64,000 nucleotides of DNA. It comes from Phyto melanocephala. Its lineage: Eukaryota; Arthropoda; Insecta; Diptera; Rhinophoridae. The translations under genes and the position numbers were made by a program. The notes beneath the pieces were generated by a model, which did not search any database, had not been told where the DNA came from, and worked only from the letters and a program-made list of their open reading frames with translations. Shown here piece by piece: positions 23,569 through 36,019 of this stretch. The number at the start of each line of letters is the position of its first letter. Position 1 is the stretch's first letter. The stretch covers positions 9,912,001 through 9,976,000 of the forward strand of contig OW799233.1 of NCBI GenBank assembly GCA_941918925.1, given 5' to 3'.

Positions 23569-24159
23569 TACTTCGGCTTTTATCTTAATACACTTAGATT
23601 TTTGTGTACAATTTCTCAATTTTCCTGATGCTTTTACTTTATATTCAACTGAATTTAAAAGGTGGCCTGGATTATGCTAATTCTATAAACACATAGACGA
23701 CAGCAGTCTAACGACCACAATCTGTCTAAAGCCATTAATATGAAGACACTTTTACAGCTTTTTTACACATACAAGGCTACACGACCGCCTATGCCTTTAT
23801 AGCTAACTTAAGATCGTTTCTTTTTCTTTAAAGCGACATTGAACAGTTCTTTTACTGGTAATGTTATAAGTGACGAGTAAAAAATTAGAGCTTAAAGAGA
23901 TTTTATTTAAAAAGACAACATAATAAAATTAACATAAATAGGCCTAGGAACTGTTTACATCTTAAGTTGGGAACAGTTTTCTCCACTGTTTTTTAAACGA
24001 TTTGCAGTTGATATATCTTTCTGAAATCTGTTCGGTATTTTGAAAGGTGCAAGCGCTTAAATTTTGAACTTTCTAGCAAACATATGCTAAAAATAGAGCT
24101 TGAGGGCACACAAAACTGTTAATTCTTTATGTGCATTTTAAAGCTAAATTATCATTAGT

Positions 24160-24245
24160 GCTGGGTGCCCCGGTAGACTATTCAGTAGTGTGCTAATCTG
24201 CGGGTTGCGGCTTCGATTACCGTCAGAGACTCTGAACTGTTTATA
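24160..24245 (+). mobile_element. tRNA-derived SINE-like fragment
   Basis: GGTAGACTATTCAGTAGTGT with GGCTTCGATTACC at 24209-24221 resembles the A and B boxes of a tRNA-derived SINE head. The following CAGAGACTCTGAACTG nearly matches CACAGACTCTGGACTG after the B-box-like site at 43848, so the two are copies of one family. Confidence 0.45.
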
Positions 24246-24700
24246 AAATATACAAAATATTCATCATTTCGATTCCCACAAAGTATAAGTTTTTTTTGAC
24301 AGCCTATGAATGGGAAAGTAGATTGAGCTTTATCTGTCTGCTTGATTGTCTATTGAAATTTAACTTTGCAAAGCCCCCATATGAGCAAAAAATCATGTTT
24401 ATTACTACATATTTATACATATGATATAATGTTTCTTTATATGAATTTTCTCTAAGAAACTAACCGAAAAAGTTATAGGCAAAATATCGTTAAGAAAAAA
24501 AATTTTTTTTTAAATATTTTAAGTTCCTAGTTATGTTTTAGACACGACAGTGACACTAAATTACCATAAGATTGGTGTGATCGATTATTCGACTTTTTTA
24601 AGAAACCGGTTTTCAAATAGTTTGAAATTTAAAATTAAAAAAAAAAAACCGGTTGCTATTTTGAAGATTGAGAAAAAACCGGTTAACCGGTTCGAATATA

Positions 24701-25445
24701 TCTATATATATAAAAGTGAAACTCTGTGTGTGTGTGTGTGTGTTAGCTATAGACTCCGAAACTGTAAAACCGATCGGGTTCAAACTGTGGTAAGTTGTTG
24801 TACACATACCAGGGAGTGTTTATGGGTGGAAAAAAAGTGGGCGGGGCCACGCCCATAAAAATTAGTTATCATTTTAAGCTACTTGCACATGACCGATTTT
24901 TCTGAAACTTTGCACACATATTGAGCTCTGATGACTTATTAATTTCGTGATAAAAAAAGTGGGCGGGGCCACGCCCATAAAAAATTTTTAATTTTGAGGT
25001 ACTTGCAATGGACGGATTTTACTGAAACTTTGCACACATATTGGGCTGTCATGACTGCATAATGTCGTGATTAGAAAAGTGGGCAGGGCCACGCCCATAA
25101 AAAAAAGTTATAAGTTTGAGGTACTTGCACTGGACCGATTTTTCTAAAACTTTGCACACACACTAAGCTGTCATGACTTTATAATTTCGTGATTAGAAAA
25201 GTGGGCAGTGCCACGCCCATAAAAAAAGTTATCATTTTGAGGTACTTGCTCTGGACCGATTTTTCTGAAACTTTGCACACATATTGAGCTGTTATGACTT
25301 TACAATTTTGGGATTAGAAAAGTGGGCAGGGCCACGTTCATAAAAAAAATTATAATTTTTAGGTTTCTGCACTGATATTCAATAAAAATTCAGAATGCAC
25401 TTTGATTCATTAAGTGGCGTAGCAACGCGCGCCGGGTTTGGCTAG
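24701..25445 (+). mobile_element. Helitron-like element, copy 3
   Basis: TCTATATATATAAAAGTG to GCAACGCGCGCCGGGTTTGG then CTAG, inserted between A and T. A short GT microsatellite (24725-24743) follows the 5' end. Then come about five units of roughly 120 bases, each with GTGGGCRGKGCCACGCCCAT and AAACTTTGCACACATATTGA. GCGT-AGCA-ACGC can form a hairpin just before the 3' end. Non-autonomous. Confidence 0.85.
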
Positions 25446-25448
25446 TAA

Positions 25449-25468
25449 TCTATATATATAAAAGTGAA

Positions 25469-25511
<43 letters not shown>

Positions 25512-26334
25512 GCTATAGACTCTGAAACTGTAAAACCGATCGGGCTCAAACTTTGGTAAGTTGTTGTACACATACCGGGGAGTGTTTATGGATGAAAAAA
25601 AGTGGGCGGGGCCACGCCCATAAAAAATTAGTTATCAGTTTTAGCTACTTGCACTTGAACGATTTTTCTGAAACTTTGCACACATATCGAGCTGTCATGA
25701 CTAAATAATTTCGTGATAAGAAAAGTGGGCGGGGCCACGCCCCTAAAAAAGTTTTAACTTTGAGGTACTTGCACTGGACCGATTTTTCTGAAACTTTGCA
25801 CACATATTAAGCTGTTGTGACTTTATAACTTCGTGATTAAAAAAGTGGGCGGGGCCACGCCCATAAAAAAAGGCTATAATTTTGAGGTACTTGCATCAGA
25901 CCGATTTTTCTGAAACTTTGCACACATATTGAGCTGTCATGACTAAATAATTTCAAGATTAGAAAAGTGGGAAGTGCCACGCCCATAAAAAAAAAGGTAT
26001 CATTTTGAGGTACTTTCACTGGACCGATTATTCTGACACTTTGCACACATATTGAGCTATTATGACTTTACAATTTCGTGATTAGAAAAGTGGGCAAGGC
26101 CACGCCCATAAAAACAATTTTAATTTTGGGATACTTGCACTGGTCCGATTCTTCTGAAACTTTGCACACATATTGAGCTGTTATGACTTTACAATTTCGT
26201 GACTAGAAAAGTGGGAAATGCCACGCCCATAAAAAAATTATAATATTTAGGTTTTTGCACTTGATATTCAATTAAAATTCAGAATGCATTTCGATTCATT
26301 AAGGGGCGTAGCAACGCGCGCCGGGTTTGGCTAG
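25449..26334 (+). mobile_element. Helitron-like element, copy 4 (tandem with copy 3)
   Basis: Only TAA separates its TC start from the CTAG end of copy 3. The GT tract is longer (25470-25510) and it has six minisatellite units at a period of 120-123 bases, so it is 886 bases against 745. Ends are intact: TCTATATATATAAAAGTG and GGGTTTGG then CTAG. Open frames on the minus strand are repeat translation. Confidence 0.85.
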
Positions 26335-27251
26335 TATATAATATTTAAAGAAAAAATTAAAAAATATTGTAAAAAAAGATTATAATTAAATTTATACATA
26401 AATATGAAATTTCTACAGTTTATATACGTTTGGCTGCACAATTACGCAATAACTGACATGAATGCAGTTGACTAATTTGGATTTAATTAGTTAAATATAA
26501 GGTCAAAAGGTATTCTTTACAAGTAAAATAAATAAATACAATTACATACACTTTTTGTGTCTCCTTCGGTACATTTTTTAAATATTAAATAGATCTTTTA
26601 AACTAAATTGCACTAACGTATTTTGTTTGAAATGATTTCTGTAGTTTGAAATACATTTTAAAGGCTAGGGAGACAATCTTTAAAATTTCATTTTAAAATT
26701 TCTTTCTTATACACCTGACAGACATATAAATATAGACATAAACTAGTTTGTTCGATGGTTTAATTGAAATTTAAGTTTACAGACACTCAATGTCAATGTA
26801 ATTTAAATTCGGATCTGGAAGTAAAGATTATTGGGTTTTCTTTATTTTAACTACATTTTTTACCTAAAAGTGATCGATCAGCTAACTTTATGCTTCAATT
26901 ACCTTTAACTTTTAACGTTAGGTTTATATCCTATAAAAAAATAATATTAAAGATCAATTATTTTACATTTGTTTTTTAAACAACAAATAAATTTCGTACA
27001 ATATTATGGAAGAATATTTAATAGCTTTTATTTTCTGATTTTTGGAAACTTTTCGCGTACTAAATATACTATGGTACGATTGGTTACAAAGATATATGAA
27101 AATAAACTTTAAATAACCGGCTTTTTCGGATAAAAAAACCGGTGTATTCGATTTTCGAAAAATCAACATTTAGAAAAAACCGCCAGCTGAAAGAGGAAAA
27201 AACCGGGTTTTCCACCGGTTGTAAAACCGAGTCGATCACCCTACAAAAGAT

Positions 27252-28560
27252 ACAACTGTCTCATTATTTTTTCTAAAATTTATTAACGCAAATTGATTTT
27301 TTTCAACTTCAAGAAAACCGATTGATATAAAAGATGTCGCAATAACAACGACCGTAATTTTCAAAATGTTCATATCGAAAAAGTTCTTATATTTTAGGCA
27401 CAATTCGGCGGTTTTTTATTATTACTGTTTTGAGTTTAAAAATATTTTTGATGTCGACAAAGATGTTTACAATAATTTTGTTTTGTATCTTATTCAGTTG
27501 AACTGATACCAGTTTTACCCCCTAAACATTTAAATTTCAAAAAAGTCTCTTTAAGTGGAAATTTTACTCTGTTAAATGAAGGCAACGACAGTCCAAATTT
27601 ATAAGCCATTCTGCATTTAGGCTTTGCTGTGATGTATCAGTCAGTCATGTTAGCATTTTATTATTGTAGTAGTACAATTTGTTAAATTAAGATAATGATT
27701 GCTACAAAATTCATGTTTTTAAACCAAAAATGCATAGAAACCAAATCTTGTTATCAATGATACTCGCATATGATCATTTTCACTTTTTCACATTAATACA
27801 AATTTAGGTGTATGTGTACAAAAAGCGGCGTGTTTATATAAGTATGTAAATATGCTTGCATTTAAATAAAAAGCCAAACCCTTTCAGCATACAAGTATTA
27901 CAAAACTTGACTTGTTTTTTTTTTAACTACCTTTTTCTAACTTTGTTTAAAGTAAACAATGACGGATACATACATATGTACCTATGGATAAACAGTGGGT
28001 GTTTTTCATAGAGGCAGAAGACCTTTTATTGACTTCAAATAGAGGAAAACTTGTTTAATATCTAATATATTTATTATGTATAGCATGAAATTAAAATTTC
28101 ATAGCAATATGCTTTAAGTAAATATGCTTTCGGGATTATGTCCGCCTCGGCTAACGGTCTAATTTTTATATACCCTTCGCAGTTATTTCAGACTTTATTT
28201 TGAAAGCAACGCGTTGATCATTTGCTTTGTGCTTGATCGTTTCTTGTTTTTCTGCATAGATCTGGTATACTACCTATCCCCAAAGAAATTCTTCTAATCT
28301 CGACAAGTCACATAATAAAGAGCTGCGTAAAATGTTGTAAAAGTTAAGTGTTTTATTTCACAGTACTTCCAATCACTATATTTCAGTTTAAACATAAATA
28401 ACAAATTAAACAAAAAAAAAAAAAAAAACAAGATCTTACTCACTCTAAAATAAATTTAAAAGTTTTTTCTTACATCCTTGTTAAGTTTGTGTTTTCCAGC
28501 CAGGTAGAATATCTAAAACAAAAAGCGCCAATAAAATAAAGAGACGGTAAATTACAGCAA
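27252..28560. other. A+T-rich intronic DNA
   Basis: No gene or paired ends recognised. Poly-A at 28411-28428. TTTATATACCCTTCGCAG near 28167 may be a DINE-like end remnant. Confidence 0.45.
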
Positions 28561-28599
28561 AAACATCGAGTACAATAGAACACATACAGGTAGGTAGGA

Positions 28600-29345
28600 A
28601 GGAAAGGGAGATGCAGAAAGCAGTATCTGCCTCCTACACAGACACTCGGAGACCAATAAGGTCCATTGCGTTACCCTTTATATAGTAAAGATAGAAAAGA
28701 GAGAGAGGGTTGCCAAAGATATAGTACATGAAAAAATAATAATAATAAGTAGGAAATAGAATAGAAGAAAGAAAGAAAAACAGATTCTCTACGAGCCCCA
28801 TTGCATGTTCACCAACCACCCGATTACCCTGATGAATCCGATAATATTTCCCAGCTTGCACTCCGAAACATCACCCAACTCATCGTGGAATCGTTTACCT
28901 AATCACTTTAGCCTGTGATTCTGTAGCATTGGGCAGTGACAGACTATGTGTTCCACAGTTTCCAGCTCCTCCTCATGTTCCTACAATAATCCGGAGTGCC
29001 GCGATCCCATCTACTAATCCTAGTCCTCACAGGACAATGCCCCAATAATGGCCCTCAGACATATCCTATCCAGGCCCAGAAGTACCGCAGAGTTCGCTGA
29101 GTGAAACTTGAGCTATGAAGCCCTTGACACTCTGCAGTCTCTTCTTTCCCTCCACGCCATATTGGTTCTGTCATATGCCCATGCCCTGATACGCCCAAAA
29201 TAGTACCCTAACGGAGACCTCACCATGTCCACTTCGCTCGTCGAAACCACCGCGCGCAAGTTCGCCAGCAATTTCATTGCCGATAATTCCCTTGTGCCCT
29301 AGTACCCAACACAGTCGACATCGTAGAGGTTCATTAAAAGTTAAA
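28600..29345 (-). pseudogene. Non-LTR retrotransposon relic (RNase H and C-terminus)
   Basis: From high to low coordinates the minus strand reads WVLGHKGIIGNEIAGELARG (the last RNase H motif, usually VPGHxGIxGNExADxLAR), then decayed sequence. Next come EELETVEHIVCHCPML and HDELGDVSECKLGNIIGFIR, matching the C-terminal Cys/His segment of I/R1-superfamily proteins (LCECPAL...LxxISxxKILxFIK). Stops and frameshifts are many. It is notably more G+C-rich than its surroundings, suggesting a younger insertion than the other relics. Confidence 0.7.
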
Positions 29346-29667
29346 GTTATGAAGCTATGAAAACATTCAAATATGTTTTCAATGTTCTACTTCAGTTTAA
29401 ATGTTCTATTTTAACTTGGTTCTGATTCAGCTTCATTTTACTTCAACTTTTTAGTCTTCAATATTTTTATCCTAAAGCCAAACATATATGTTTGGGCAAG
29501 TATGTATTTTATAATGAGAGAGTAATATACACACAACATAAGATTTGATAAGATTGCTTGTAAGCCATTTTTCTTACGCTTGAGCAGCTCGTTATCACAG
29601 AAGTAAAGATGCTACTAAATAGGTTGATTTCTTAAAAATATTCGTTCGTAAAATGTTTATTAAATTG

Positions 29668-29935
29668 ACTATATAGCGCTCTGAGTGACATGTGGCAACA
29701 TCATGCTGAAACCAAAAGTCTGTAGTACTGACGTCTTCTAATTGAATCATAAAAAAGTTAAAAAGCATCCCTCTATACGGTTCACCCTGGACTGTAACAT
29801 GTGGCGTAATTTTTTCTTTTCAGTCACGGCCTATAAAGCACCCCAAATGGAGAGTTTATCTGGATCTAATGTTGTTTTGGAGATGTCTTGAGAATTATCA
29901 TCGCTTCGAATATGGCAATTCTATTAAATGACGTT
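29668..29935 (-). pseudogene. Mariner-like transposase relic, middle part
   Basis: The minus strand reads LDPDKLSIWGAL, then ITPHVTVQGEPYRGMLFNFF, then FWFQHDVATCHSERY. This is the mariner segment between the first and second catalytic Asp (usually HPxRVTVWC...VTVNGxRYRxML...WFQQDGATCHT). The motif after the second Asp is altered (HDVAT). Upstream on the same strand a GGTGGAAAACTTTAAAGTGG stretch (about 30089-30070) may be an end of the element. Confidence 0.65.
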
Positions 29936-30100
29936 TAATAAAAAGTGTGCTTCTGCCTTTGCGTGATGAGTTTGTCAAATTTAATCGTGATTTTAACAGT
30001 AAATTTCTATTTATTATATTCTGCCAAACCAAACTAACCTCAAAACAACCGAGAACTGTCAAGTGCTGCCACTTTAAAGTTTTCCACCTCTAAGAAAAAT

Positions 30101-32047
30101 ACGCTTTAATTTTTGTAAATAGATACTCGTTTTCCGAGTTACAAGTTTATACTAACACATACAAATAATATATATCTACATGTCTGTATGTATGTATGCA
30201 CTTTAAATTTTATATTTTTTATAAAAAAATTTCTATATTAAAAGTTAAATTTGTTTGGAATATTTGAACATGTGATGCTCACGTGCAAGCCCAAAAACTT
30301 TTAATAAAACAAAACAACTACAAAAAGAATAAACCAAAAAAAAAACTAAATAAAAAACTCTCAGAAGCAGCGTAAATATGTAAATGGAGTCTTACAGAGC
30401 ATAGAGATCAAATATATTTTTATTTATGTCTTCATTGAAAATGAATTTTCAAGTGTATGGAAATGATGTTCAAAATTTATATAAAATATAAATTTTATAA
30501 TTAATAAAAACAATAAAAAATACAAATTTCGACGCTACCCAACAGCAATAAAAGACAACTGTTTTTTAAAAACTCCCTTTTACTTTTAAATAAACAAATA
30601 TTTATGTGTATGGATGTACAAACAGATGTATGGATGTACATACACATGTATGTACGGATGGGTGTGTGTGTGTATTGCTCTATGTAAATTTGTAAAACTT
30701 ATGTTTTTGATTTTATTTGAAATTTATTTGTGCTTCATAAAGTTTAATAAATATTTTACATATTTTTGTGTTTTATGTTTTTACATATTTTTTATTTATT
30801 TTTTTTTGTATTTTCATTATTCATGTTATTACAGTTTGTTGAAAACAGTTGTCATCTTTTATTTAAATAAAAACATAAAAATCATCTTAAATTTTGTTGC
30901 ATTTTAATGTCTAAATGTGATTTTATTTAAGTAAAAACTTGAATTGGTTAAACTGGTTTGAGTGTAAAAAATAATTTTAATCGTTTTTGTTCAGTATTAA
31001 AATAATTATAAGAAATAACAGGTGTTTTTGTTAAAGGTTTCACTTCCAACCGATCTGGCAACTTTAAAATGATTTTTTTTAAACCGGTTTGCCATTTGAT
31101 CATTGGATAAATTTATTTCGACAGTCATGGTTTAGTTCGGGAATATTCTCATACAATTATTCAACCGAAAGACTAAGACGATTAACGATCGATCATTTTC
31201 GCCATTGTTGCTATAAGGCTAGTTTTGTAGAGGATTCAAACGATTTGATTAACTCTTAGGGCCATTATTAAAACTTGCCAACAAAGTTAATGTTCATAAA
31301 AGCTAACGTTTGGTAACATGAGTAATAAACTGACCATTAAGTATTTTTCGTCATTACAACCTGCCTGTAAAATAAATTGTATTTTTTTCTCCTAAATATG
31401 GCAGCACCAAAGCAAATACCAACTATTTTTAACAAATTAAATAGTTCTTTAAAAACAAAGTGGCAACGACAAACGAATAGTAAACAATTTCTTTATACCG
31501 TAGAAAATGTGGTAACTTTTAACTTAAAAACCTGACGTTAAGTTAACATATCGGACACATTAAGGTTAAAGTGAATTTGTAATAACGGAAAACTAGTTAT
31601 TTGTCCGATAACATCCTAACTTTAGTTATCGGCCCTTAGAACAGTTATTAGATCTATGGCCCTCTACTTTATGGAAATCTATATAAAAAAACCAAATGCT
31701 ATTATTTGATATTTGCATCATTTAAGAATGACTGCAGCGATTTATCTAGTTTTTTACTTTTCCGGTATCCGTTTATACTAGAACATTTTTTACTTCTTTC
31801 TCTTGCAAATAGATCTAAAATGTGATTTAAGCCTACACTGCCCAAAACACAATGGCACTTTTAAGTCAAGTTTTTAAAGAGCTAATAATTTCCATTAATT
31901 CGCAAATTAATTGGCCAGCAACTGACAATATTTTTTTGGGTTATTTAAAGGGGAGATAATCCTTGAACTTAAGGCCAATATTGATGCAGAAAACCGAGTG
32001 CTGAAAACAAGGGTAATTTAAGTGACATTATTTTCCATACTTAGTGT
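30101..32047. other. Intronic DNA, possible degraded MITE
   Basis: No gene. CTTAGGGCC at 31255-31263 and GGCCCTTAG at 31631-31639 form a weak inverted pair about 385 bases apart that could be ends of a decayed MITE; the inner similarity is poor. Confidence 0.3.
30600..30670. repeat. Degenerate ATGTATGGATGTACA repeat
   Basis: Imperfect copies of ATGTATGGATGTAC alternate with TGTATGTACGGATG and a short GT run. It accounts for the start of the 97-codon frame here, whose remainder is Phe/Tyr-rich A/T translation. Confidence 0.6.
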
Positions 32048-32248
32048 AAAACATATAAGAGCGCTATTTTCGGCTGTGTTAAATCTTAATATAACCTTTA
32101 CAAAAGTGTAGATAGACAACATTAAGAATATGTGTACATATTAGTTGCTTCTAAAAAAGATTTACACTTGCTTGTTTAAAAAACGAAAACCTTCGCATTA
32201 CATACACAGAAATAAGCATGTATAATATACCAACTACAACAACAATAC

Positions 32249-33593
32249 TAGGGTGATCGATTATTCGACATTTTTAAAAAACCGGTTTTCAAATAGTTTA
32301 AAATTTAGAATTAAAAAAAAAACCGGTTGCTTTTTTAAAAATTTAGAAAAAAACCGGTTAACCGGTCGAATACATAAAATATAATTTTTTCTTATACCCA
32401 TGACAGAGATACATATATAGTTATAAAGTAGTTTGTTCTATGGCTTAATTGCATTTTAAGTTGACACACATTCAATGGCGTTATTATAAAATTCCGTTAT
32501 TTAAACTAAAGATATTAAAGGACAGACATTTTTTACCTAAAAGTGACCGAAAAGTTAAGTTTATGCTTTAATTACCTTAAACTTTTAAGGTTATGTTTAT
32601 AAATTTAAAAATGCCATTGTTTTTCTACATAAAACAAAATATGTAAATAAAGCATTTAAATTTTATTTCGTTTTGTAAATGAAATGTATAAATTTACATT
32701 GTTGCCACTAAATTTTTTAAGAACAAAATTAATTTGTTAAAAGTAATCGGTATTTGTTCTGGTACTGCCATCTAAAAAAACAAACTTTATTACAAGGAGG
32801 TTGTAATTATGAAAAATATTATAAAGTCACTTCACTGCTCACGGTAGTCAAAGTTACCTAGTCAAAGTTACCTTTTAATAGCTTTATAGACAAGTTGTAA
32901 TAATGACCCTTTGTGTGCCAAACTATTTTAGTATACAAGTCATATGTTATCAGAGATATTAGTAAAGCTATGGGTTTTCTTTAGTACAAGTCCCTGATTT
33001 CGTAAAAGTCAAAGTTACCTTTTAATAACTTTATAGACAAGTTGTAATAATGACCCTTTGTGTGCCAAACTATTTTAGTATACAAGTCTAACATATGAGA
33101 TACTAGCTAAGCTATGGGTTTTCTTTAGTACAAGTCGCTAGATTTCGTAAAAGCAATATATTATGAAATTCGAAAATAAGATCAAAAAGTATTGCAAAGT
33201 ACAATAACTTGGTCAAAATACTTAATTGAATAGCAAAAAATAAGAGCAACAACCTATAAAATATCTGCTCTCCATTTAAAACAAATAATAGTTAAGCCTT
33301 CTTTTTTTTTCTTATTTAACATTTGAAAAAACAAAAAAATTTCTTACAATATTATGGAAGAGTATTTAATAAATTTTCCGATTTTTGGAAATTTTTTTAA
33401 TAATAAATATAGTATGGTGTGTTTGGTTACAAAGATGAATGAACACGAAACTAAAAATGAAAAAAAACCGGTTTATTTGAGTAAAAAACCGGTGTATTCG
33501 ACATTCGAAAAATGAACATTTAGAAAAAACCGCCAGCTGAAAGAGTAAAAAACCGGGTTTTCCACCGGTTGTAAAACCGAATCAATCACCCTA
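32249..33593. mobile_element. hAT-like element with exact 8-bp duplication
   Basis: Ends TAGGGTGATCGATTATTCG and inverse TAGGGTGATTGATTCGG are flanked by identical AACAATAC (32241-32248 and 33594-33601). An 8-bp duplication and TAGGG-type ends are hAT hallmarks. ACCGGTT clusters lie just inside each end (32280-32365, 33465-33570), likely transposase sites. Length is 1345 bases. No transposase recognised; interior A+T-rich with a tandem duplication at 32861-33153. A diverged relative is at 24573-27243. Confidence 0.88.
32861..33153. repeat. Tandem duplication of about 147 bp in the hAT element
   Basis: Units 32861-33007 and 33008-33153 both start GTCAAAGTTACCTTTTAATA and end GATTTCGTAAAA, with few differences. 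A short third start of the unit precedes at 32847-32858. Confidence 0.9.
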
Positions 33594-33999
33594 AACAATA
33601 CACTAATTTTTTAATTATTATTTACTACACCAGCTGCTTTTATTGTTGCTTTTTTTAAATAGCATCTTGTTGTTACAATCTCAATAAAAATAGAGGCTTA
33701 TGTGGTTTTTCGCTCATATCTCAGCCGCTAAAGCGTCGAAATTGTTGATTTTCAATACCAACATTTTCGAAAACATTTCTGGTAAACTAATACAAGACAC
33801 AAGTCCGTGAGATATATGGGGGATTCGAATAGTTGATTTCAACAGCTAAACGGACGGATAGACAAAAATAGCTGAATCGATTTCTCTTTCTATGAGGATT
33901 CTCTAGGGGGTTGCAAATTAAATAACAAACGAAATGACAAACGCTTACAATTTTGTGTGAAGGTATACAAATTTCCATTTTGTATCCTAGCAAAAAAGT

Positions 34000-35990
34000 T
34001 TTGCACTAGTTCAAGGCTAATAACTTTAATCATGAGAATGCATTTTTCATGCCTCATTAAATTCAAAATACTTTGTAATAAATAATGTGCTCCAAAATAC
34101 ATGCAAAACATCCTAAACAATTCATGTAAACAAACACTTTAACCACATGAAACATGCGTTACTATTCACCTAATATGCATGCGTTCTATGCACTTATTAG
34201 AATGAATTGAATTTTATTAAAATATTTATAAAAACACATGGTCTCTAATGACACCTTAAGTGTTTCAGTTAAATTAAATCACATAAATAAAACACCCATA
34301 TAAATGAGTAAATTATTGAAGTTTTAAATCCTATGGACCACCCCCTAACATTATAACTGTAATTGTAAATTCAATTATTTTTTTTATTGCTTGTATTTCA
34401 TCAAGTTAAAACTGAAAAAATATATAGTTCTGCTAAAATATTTATGAAACTTTAAAAACAAAATTGATACAAAAATTAAATCGCTGTGAAAATAAAACTT
34501 ATTCTCCTGACTGATCTCTATGACGAGTTTTAGATGTCACATCGTATGTTAAACCTTGTGATACTGAAGTTCCTTTTCATTAACACTCCTAAAACTGTTA
34601 TACATTGACAAACTTAGCTGACTTTTGTCTAATATTTGAAACGCAACAAATAATGTTGTTTTTTGATGTAGAGTAACATAATACTCGACCCTAACCCACT
34701 ATTTTTTTTCTAATTCTCTTCTTCGCATCTCTGATTTATTTTATAATTTTTTTTTGATATCAATAATGGATTAGTTGATTTAAATTTCGTTTATAAAAGA
34801 TTGTTTATTAATTGCAGATAAAATTAAAAACACATTAGACTTTGTGTAAATTGAGATAAATGACTTTAAATTGTTTTTTATATTTAAGCCTGCTCCACAT
34901 TTATGTATTGTTGGATATTTACTCATGATCCCATATCAGACACTTTAGAGCAAATGTTCCCCACCAATATCAAATACTGTGGCACATGATTGAGTTTTGT
35001 TTTCTTTTGCCTTAATGAAGTTTCATAGCCTGCAGGTATAAAATAAAATTAATAAACAATATTTATTAGCTGACTGATATACAAACACACATTTGTATGT
35101 AGGAGCACTTGTTATTTTTTAGAGGTAAATGTTGAAATACTTTGAGGAAGTTTTTGCAAAGTGTTGGTTTTCTTTGTGATTTCTGTTTTTTGTTGGTGCC
35201 AAGTGCTGCTTCCAGCTTAAAAGGTACTTTATGTTTGTGTTGTATTTTTGTTATCTCCCTGAAAATTGATTTCCTTTTAAATAATTAAAATGTCGACGAA
35301 AAATAAACGTTAATTTGTAGTGCTGCTTGCAGGAGCGATAACTCACGACTCGAATTATGCAGGGGGATTTAAAACAAATATTGACAAAGAGAGAGAGTAG
35401 AGTCGTTAAATGTATCAGTGTTTTAACACCTTAAGAACTTGTTAGCTTCAAATAATTTATACACAAAAGTACAGAATCTTGCAAAAGAAAAAGTTAAAAT
35501 CCAGCATATCATTCTCTCATCCAAAAAGTGTGCTGTTGAGTAACTAGCTGCTAATATCGCCTTAAGGCTAAATAACATAAAAGCATTAATACTTATGTAT
35601 GACAGTAATGACAAAAACTTGGGCAAAGTCTTCGAGCCGACATAGTTTGTCTTATACTTAAATGTTGTCTATAAAAGTAGTCGCAGAATGAATTCGGTAT
35701 CATTTAATGACAAATACGGAATTCCCAAATTTACTTATAACAAGAGGGTTATAAAGTCTCTAAAGAAAGAGGAATATCGAAGTAGACCACTACTATTTCA
35801 GGTTGGTTTGCGGCTCTTTTTGCTCTTCCAGTCGGCATTCCTTCCTTCACTAGGCCTCGTGCCACTTTAGGCGTTTTTTCTGGACTAAAAAACTATTGAG
35901 TGCCGACAATTCTTATCGCACATTATTTCTTAATAGCCAGCATCTTTGTTAGACTGAGGTCTCCCATAGCATCCACACTTAATGTTAGTC
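34000..35990. other. A+T-rich intronic DNA
   Basis: Nothing recognised. Open frames are short, without family resemblance and with intron-like composition. Confidence 0.5.
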
Positions 35991-36019
35991 TATCTGTGAA
36001 CTTTACTCTACCACGTTCT

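Larger units (their letters stand above)
24573..27243. mobile_element. hAT-like element split by two Helitrons
   Basis: Left end TGGTGTGATCGATTATTCGA and right end inverse TAGGGTGATCGACTCGG match the intact relative at 32249-33593. CATAAGAT (24565-24572) and CAAAAGAT (27244-27251) are an 8-bp duplication with one mismatch, as hAT elements make. ACCGGTT motifs cluster just inside both ends (24606-24692 and 27117-27220). The element's own DNA is 24573-24700 and 26335-27243, about 1.04 kb; the middle is two Helitrons. No transposase seen. Confidence 0.75.
32048..33970. mobile_element. DINE-like repeat split by a hAT element
   Basis: ACATATAAGAGCGCTATTTT with CGGCTGTG at 32050 matches the start of the copy at 19520. 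GGTTTTTCGCTCATATCTCAG (near 33703) through GACGGATAGACA and GTGTGAAGGTATAC near 33967 matches its second half. The DNA between, 32249-33593 plus one target duplication, is a later hAT insertion. The A/T-rich block of other copies is largely missing. Confidence 0.65.
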
